A DNA stretch of 64,000 nucleotides, taken from NCBI RefSeq assembly GCF_009729095.1, contig NZ_VTGX01000005.1, forward strand, positions 1 through 64,000. Direction: 5' to 3'. This document shows, piece after piece, positions 60,315-64,000 of the stretch (position 1 is the stretch's first letter; each line of letters begins with the position of its first letter). The DNA is from Mycolicibacterium sp. CBMA 247 (lineage in GTDB: Bacteria; Actinomycetota; Actinomycetes; Mycobacteriales; Mycobacteriaceae). Both the position numbers and the translations under genes were made by a program. The notes under the pieces were generated by a model. That model was given only the letters and a program-made list of their open reading frames with translations, ran no database searches and was not told where the DNA came from.

Positions 60315-61997
60315 ATGACCGACCAAGAGGTCGACGTCATCATCGTCGGGGCCGGGCCGGTCGGCCTGACCCTGGCGAATGTCCTTGGCGTCCAGGGTGT
60401 CCGGACACTCGTGGTGGAGGAACGCGACACCCTCATCGACTACCCCCGCGGGGTCGGTCTCGATGACGAATCGCTGCGCACCTTCCAGTCCATCGGCCTG
60501 GTGGAGGCGATCCTGCCGCATACCGTGCCCAATCAGATCCTGCGGTTCTACGACGGAAACCGCCGGCTGCTGGCCGAAATGGCCCCCCCGGACGCACGAT
60601 TCGGCTGGCCCAAGCGCAACGGGTTCGTCCAGCCATTGGTCGACGCGCAGCTGCTGGTCGGGCTGGACCGGTTCGAGCACGTGCAGGTGGCCTGGGGTCG
60701 TCGGATGGAATCGGCCGTCGAGACCGCCGACGGGGTGAAAGTTGACTTCGGTCCGGACGTGCCCGCGGTGCGGGCGCGCTATCTGGTCGGGTGCGACGGC
60801 GGGCGCAGCGCCACCCGCAGCATCATGGGGGTGTCGTTCGATGGCACCACCTCAGCGACCCGCTGGGTGGTCGTCGATCTGGCCAACGATCCGCTCGGAC
60901 ATCCGAACAGTGAGGTCGGTGCCGATCCGGAACGGCCGTACGCCTCGATCTCGATCGCGCATGGCATCCGCCGGTTCGAGTTCATGATCCATGCCGACGA
61001 AACCGACGAGCAGGCCGAAGATCCCGAGTTCGTGGCGCGGCTGCTGGCGCCTTTTGTCCCGTATCCGGACAAGGTCGACGTGATCCGTAGCCGGGTCTAC
61101 ACCCACCATTCCCGTATCGCCGGGAACTTCCGCAAGGGCAGGTTCATGTTGGCCGGTGACGCCGCACATCTGATGCCGGTGTGGCAGGGCCAGGGCTACA
61201 ACAGCGGAATCCGGGACGCAGCCAATCTCGGCTGGAAACTGGCCGCTGTGGTCAACGGCCATGCCGGCGATGCGCTGCTGGACAGCTACGACACCGAGCG
61301 CCGCAAGCACGCCCGGGCCATGATCGACCTGTCCACTCTGGTGGGCCGGGTCATCTCGCCCACCAACCGCAAGATCGCGGTGGTGCGGGACAAGCTCATT
61401 CGCGGTGCCTCGGTGGTTCCGGCGCTCAAGCGCTACGTGCTGGAGATGCGGTTCAAGCCGATGCCGCGCTACGACCAAGGTGCGGTCTACCACCCGAAGT
61501 CGCCGACGGCGGACTCGCCCGCGGGCACGTTGTTCATCCAGCCGCGGGTAGACACCCGAGAACAGTCGAACGTGCTGCTCGACGATGTGATCGGGCTGAA
61601 CTTCGCGGTGCTGTGCTGGAACAACAATCCGCGCGCCCTGCTCGGGGAACAGGCCTACGAGCGCTGGAAAGCCTTGGGTGCAAAGTTCATTGCCGCCCGA
61701 CCGCAGACCCAGTTGTTCTGGACCGGGCACGACGCGGACAACGGTGACGGGTCTGTGGTGATCGTCGGTGACCGCACGGGGGCGCTCAAATCCTGGTTCG
61801 ACGTGCACGCCGAATCGGTGCTCGTGCTGCGTCCGGACCGGTGCATCGCCGGGGCGGATATCGCCCAGCGTGCCCCGGAGCTCAGTACGGCCCTGTTCGA
61901 CATTCTGCGTCTGGTGGAGGGAGGAGTGAACGGTGCCAGTAGCCCTGTGCTGTATGTCCCACAGCCCACTGCTGAATCTTCCGGGACCATCGGCTGA
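60315..61997 (+). CDS. mhpA: Flavin monooxygenase, 3-(3-hydroxyphenyl)propionate hydroxylase-like
   Basis: A 560-aa class A flavoprotein hydroxylase like MhpA. VIIVGAGPVGLTLANVLG binds FAD, DDESLRTFQSIGL and VGCDGGRSATR are family segments, and GRFMLAGDAAHLMPVWQGQG is the second FAD motif. It would ortho-hydroxylate a phenol to a catechol. ATG 60315 is preceded by GAAGGCAGAG; TTG 60291 is an alternative. It overlaps mhpB by 65 bases. Confidence 0.91.
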   Translation: MTDQEVDVIIVGAGPVGLTLANVLGVQGVRTLVVEERDTLIDYPRGVGLDDESLRTFQSIGLVEAILPHTVPNQILRFYDGNRRLLAEMAPPDARFGWPKRNGFVQPLVDAQLLVGLDRFEHVQVAWGRRMESAVETADGVKVDFGPDVPAVRARYLVGCDGGRSATRSIMGVSFDGTTSATRWVVVDLANDPLGHPNSEVGADPERPYASISIAHGIRRFEFMIHADETDEQAEDPEFVARLLAPFVPYPDKVDVIRSRVYTHHSRIAGNFRKGRFMLAGDAAHLMPVWQGQGYNSGIRDAANLGWKLAAVVNGHAGDALLDSYDTERRKHARAMIDLSTLVGRVISPTNRKIAVVRDKLIRGASVVPALKRYVLEMRFKPMPRYDQGAVYHPKSPTADSPAGTLFIQPRVDTREQSNVLLDDVIGLNFAVLCWNNNPRALLGEQAYERWKALGAKFIAARPQTQLFWTGHDADNGDGSVVIVGDRTGALKSWFDVHAESVLVLRPDRCIAGADIAQRAPELSTALFDILRLVEGGVNGASSPVLYVPQPTAESSGTIG

Positions 61998-62877
61998 ACT
62001 CCGCGGCGACATCGGCTCGGCGCTCGCCCGGGCCAGGGAATTCGTCGCCGACTACGATCCCGAGTTGGTCGTCACCTTCTCGCCGGACCACTACAACGGG
62101 TTCTTCTACCGGCTGATGCCGCCGTTCTGTATCGGCACCGCCGCGGCCGGAGTGGGGGACTACGGGACGTACCACGGTGCGCTCGAAGTTGCCGGCGACA
62201 TCGCCCAGCAGTGCGCGGAAGCCGTGTGGGAGTCCGGGGTCGACATCGCGATCTCGACGAGCATGGACGTCGACCATGGCACCGTGCAGCCGCTACAGGA
62301 GTTGTTCGGCGAGGCGACCGCGCGTCCCATTGTGCCGATCTTCATCAATTCCGTTGCCACCCCGCTGGGTCCGCTGGCGAGGTCCCGCGCCCTGGGTGCT
62401 GCCGTCGGCGCCTACCTGGCCACCCTCGACAAGCGGGTGCTGGTGCTGGGCTCCGGTGGACTGTCGCATGATCCGCCGGTGCCCACGCTGGCCACCGCAC
62501 CGCCTGCGGCGCTGGACCGGATCGTGCACGGGGTCCCGATGACCGCCGAGCAGCGCATGGCCCGGCAGAGCGCGGTGAGCCAGGCCGCTCACGACTTCGC
62601 CCACGGCGACAGTGCGCTGCGGCCGCTGAACCCTGAGTGGGACCACGGCCTGCTGGAGATCTTCGACGAGGGCCGGCTCACCGATCTGGACAGCTGGTCG
62701 AATACCTTCATCGCCGCCGAAGGGGGCAATTCGGCACACGAAATCCGTACCTGGGTGGCCGCGTTCGCGGCGCTCGCAGCCAACGGGCCCTACCGGACCG
62801 GAGACCACTTTTACCGGGCGGCACCGGAATTGATCGCAGGATTCGCAATCAGGACGGCGGTAGGAATCGCAGCATGA
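61933..62877 (+). CDS. mhpB: Class III extradiol dioxygenase, 2,3-dihydroxyphenylpropionate 1,2-dioxygenase-like
   Basis: A 314-aa non-haem iron(II) ring-cleavage enzyme, the same length as E. coli MhpB. His115 (VDHGTV) and His179 (GGLSHDPP) fall at the exact positions of the acid-base histidines studied in E. coli MhpB. MSHSPLL and SPDHYNGFFY give further conserved histidines. The GTG start lies within the end of mhpA, with GGAGGAG upstream. The ATGA overlap with the next flavoprotein ties it to the same operon. Confidence 0.94.
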   Translation: MPVALCCMSHSPLLNLPGPSAELRGDIGSALARAREFVADYDPELVVTFSPDHYNGFFYRLMPPFCIGTAAAGVGDYGTYHGALEVAGDIAQQCAEAVWESGVDIAISTSMDVDHGTVQPLQELFGEATARPIVPIFINSVATPLGPLARSRALGAAVGAYLATLDKRVLVLGSGGLSHDPPVPTLATAPPAALDRIVHGVPMTAEQRMARQSAVSQAAHDFAHGDSALRPLNPEWDHGLLEIFDEGRLTDLDSWSNTFIAAEGGNSAHEIRTWVAAFAALAANGPYRTGDHFYRAAPELIAGFAIRTAVGIAA

Positions 62878-64000
62878 CTTCAGACACCACTGCACAGACT
62901 GCCGATGAGGCCGCGCACGAGGCCTTCGACGAGACCGTTGACGTTCTCGTGGTCGGTTCCGGGGGCGGTGGCATGACGGCTGCGCTGGCCGCCGACGCCG
63001 CCGGGCTCAAAACCCTCGTGGTCGAAAAGTCCTCCCACTTCGGCGGTTCCACCGCGCTCTCCGGCGGAGGCATCTGGGTGCCGGGGGCACCGTCGCAGCG
63101 CCGGGCCGGCTATGTGCCCTCCCCGGATGGGGTGTTCGACTATCTCAAGCGGATCACCGAGGGCACCGTCAGCGACGCCCGATTGCGCAAGTACGTCGAG
63201 GCCGCGCCGGAGATGATGGACTTCCTCGAGCGCAACAGCGATTGGTTCGAGTTCGTCTGGAAGCCCGATTATGCCGACTACTACCCGGAACTGCCGGGCG
63301 GCTCTGCCCAGGGCAGCACGATCAACGTCCCGGCCATCGATCTGCGCAAGCTCGGCGAGCACGAACAGGAGTTGCTCGCCCCGCTGGCCCTGGCGCCCAA
63401 GGGAATCTGGTTTGCGCCCAAGGATCTTCGGCTCTTCTACCAGATCCGGCAGAATTGGCGCGGCAAGGCCGTGCTGCTGAAGCTGATCTGGCGGATGGTG
63501 CGGGCCCGGGTGTTCGGCGACCGAATGGCGGCCATCGGCCAGTCGCTGGCCGCTCGGATGCGGCTCGCTCTCAAGCAGCACGACATCCCCCTGTGGCTGG
63601 ATGCGCCGATGACCTCGCTGATCACCGATGCGGACGGCGCCGTCGTCGGCGCGGTCATTGAAAGGGATGGGCGCACGGTCAGAATCCGGGCCACCGGTGG
63701 CGTGATCCTGGCCTCCGGCGGATTCGACCACGACATGGCCTGGCGCAAGGAACACCTTCCGGTGCTGGAGAAGGATTGGAGCTTCGGCAATCCGGCGGCC
63801 ACCGGCGACGGCATCCGGGCCGGTGAAAAAGCCGGCGGTGCCACCGAACTGCTCGATGAGGCGTGGTGGTTCCCGGCCATCTGCTGGCCCGACGGCCGGC
63901 TGCAGTTCATGCTCAACGAGCGGATGATGCCGTCGCAGTTCGTGGTCAACGGCGAGGGCAAGCGGTTCATCAACGAGGCCGCGCCCTACATGGACTTCGC
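62874..64000 (+). CDS. FAD-dependent dehydrogenase, KstD-like (partial, runs off the window)
   Basis: Starts at ATG 62874, overlapping the mhpB stop, and stays open to the end of the window (375 codons). VDVLVVGSGGGGMTAALAA is the FAD motif and EKSSHFGGSTALSGGGIWVPG the second segment; RATGGVILASGGFDHD and FINEAAPYMDF follow. This is the fold of 3-ketosteroid dehydrogenases and fumarate-reductase-type flavoproteins. The catalytic C-terminus lies outside. In this operon it could dehydrogenate or aromatise a ring before hydroxylation. Confidence 0.9.
   Translation, partial: MTSDTTAQTADEAAHEAFDETVDVLVVGSGGGGMTAALAADAAGLKTLVVEKSSHFGGSTALSGGGIWVPGAPSQRRAGYVPSPDGVFDYLKRITEGTVSDARLRKYVEAAPEMMDFLERNSDWFEFVWKPDYADYYPELPGGSAQGSTINVPAIDLRKLGEHEQELLAPLALAPKGIWFAPKDLRLFYQIRQNWRGKAVLLKLIWRMVRARVFGDRMAAIGQSLAARMRLALKQHDIPLWLDAPMTSLITDADGAVVGAVIERDGRTVRIRATGGVILASGGFDHDMAWRKEHLPVLEKDWSFGNPAATGDGIRAGEKAGGATELLDEAWWFPAICWPDGRLQFMLNERMMPSQFVVNGEGKRFINEAAPYMDF

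Overview
The window is high-GC actinobacterial DNA, almost certainly from a rapidly growing Mycobacterium (Mycolicibacterium type). The first half follows, gene for gene, the order I know from M. tuberculosis downstream of its rrn operon: 5S rRNA, ogt, ada-alkA, adenylate cyclase, nucS, methylmalonyl-CoA epimerase, fadA4, the Rv1324-like thioredoxin, glgB, glgE, glgP, dinG, pncB1, clpS, the Rv1332 (AosR) and Rv1333 homologues, mec, cysO, cysM, rhomboid, murI, the Rv1339-like phosphodiesterase, rphA, rdgB, the Rv1342c homologue and an LprD-like gene. Extra genes in this block are a glutaminase-STAS protein, a DUF3817 protein, a Vgb-like propeller and a lipoprotein metallopeptidase. Assignments rest on reading translated sequence and remembered family features; no database search was possible.

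Region 1 (1-30.5 kb) is the conserved housekeeping block. It holds the end of an rRNA operon with two strong hairpins, alkylation repair, the NucS mismatch nuclease, the GlgE/GlgB/GlgP alpha-glucan genes, NAD salvage, the CysO-dependent cysteine pathway with its putative regulator, glutamate racemase and RNA/nucleotide maintenance. Two details are unusual: CysO has a nine-residue tail after its diglycine, and the AosR homologue has no cysteine.

Region 2 (30.5-41 kb) starts at a tRNA-Leu gene, after which the gene order no longer matches. It holds a K+ channel, an orphan fatty-acyl-AMP ligase, a second lipoprotein metallopeptidase, a P-loop kinase, and a decayed stretch with the last codons of ahpC, a broken ahpD and the 3' end of an MFS transporter. 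A LacI-type regulator, a cytochrome P450 and an SDR follow. A promoter-like motif recurs in front of the transporter remnant and the P450.

Region 3 (41-64 kb) is a dense catabolic island of divergent operons: acyl-CoA ligases, SDRs, a split B12-dependent acyl-CoA mutase with its MeaB chaperone, an F420-type oxidoreductase, a CaiB CoA-transferase, a ferredoxin, a pair of adjacent acyl-CoA dehydrogenases, an enoyl-CoA hydratase, a thiolase, TetR and IclR regulators, two KstD-like flavoproteins, and an MhpA/MhpB/hydrolase meta-cleavage set. The same 15-bp palindrome, GAGAATnnCATTCTC, lies in three divergent promoter regions of the island, with half-conserved copies inside a duplicated promoter segment in a fourth. 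I infer one regulon that dehydrogenates or aromatises a ring, opens it by extradiol cleavage, and handles a branched or carboxylated acyl-CoA through a mutase with an altered active site. The last flavoprotein gene runs off the window. Several intergenic hairpin elements, two of them sharing a 10-base core, are scattered through the window.
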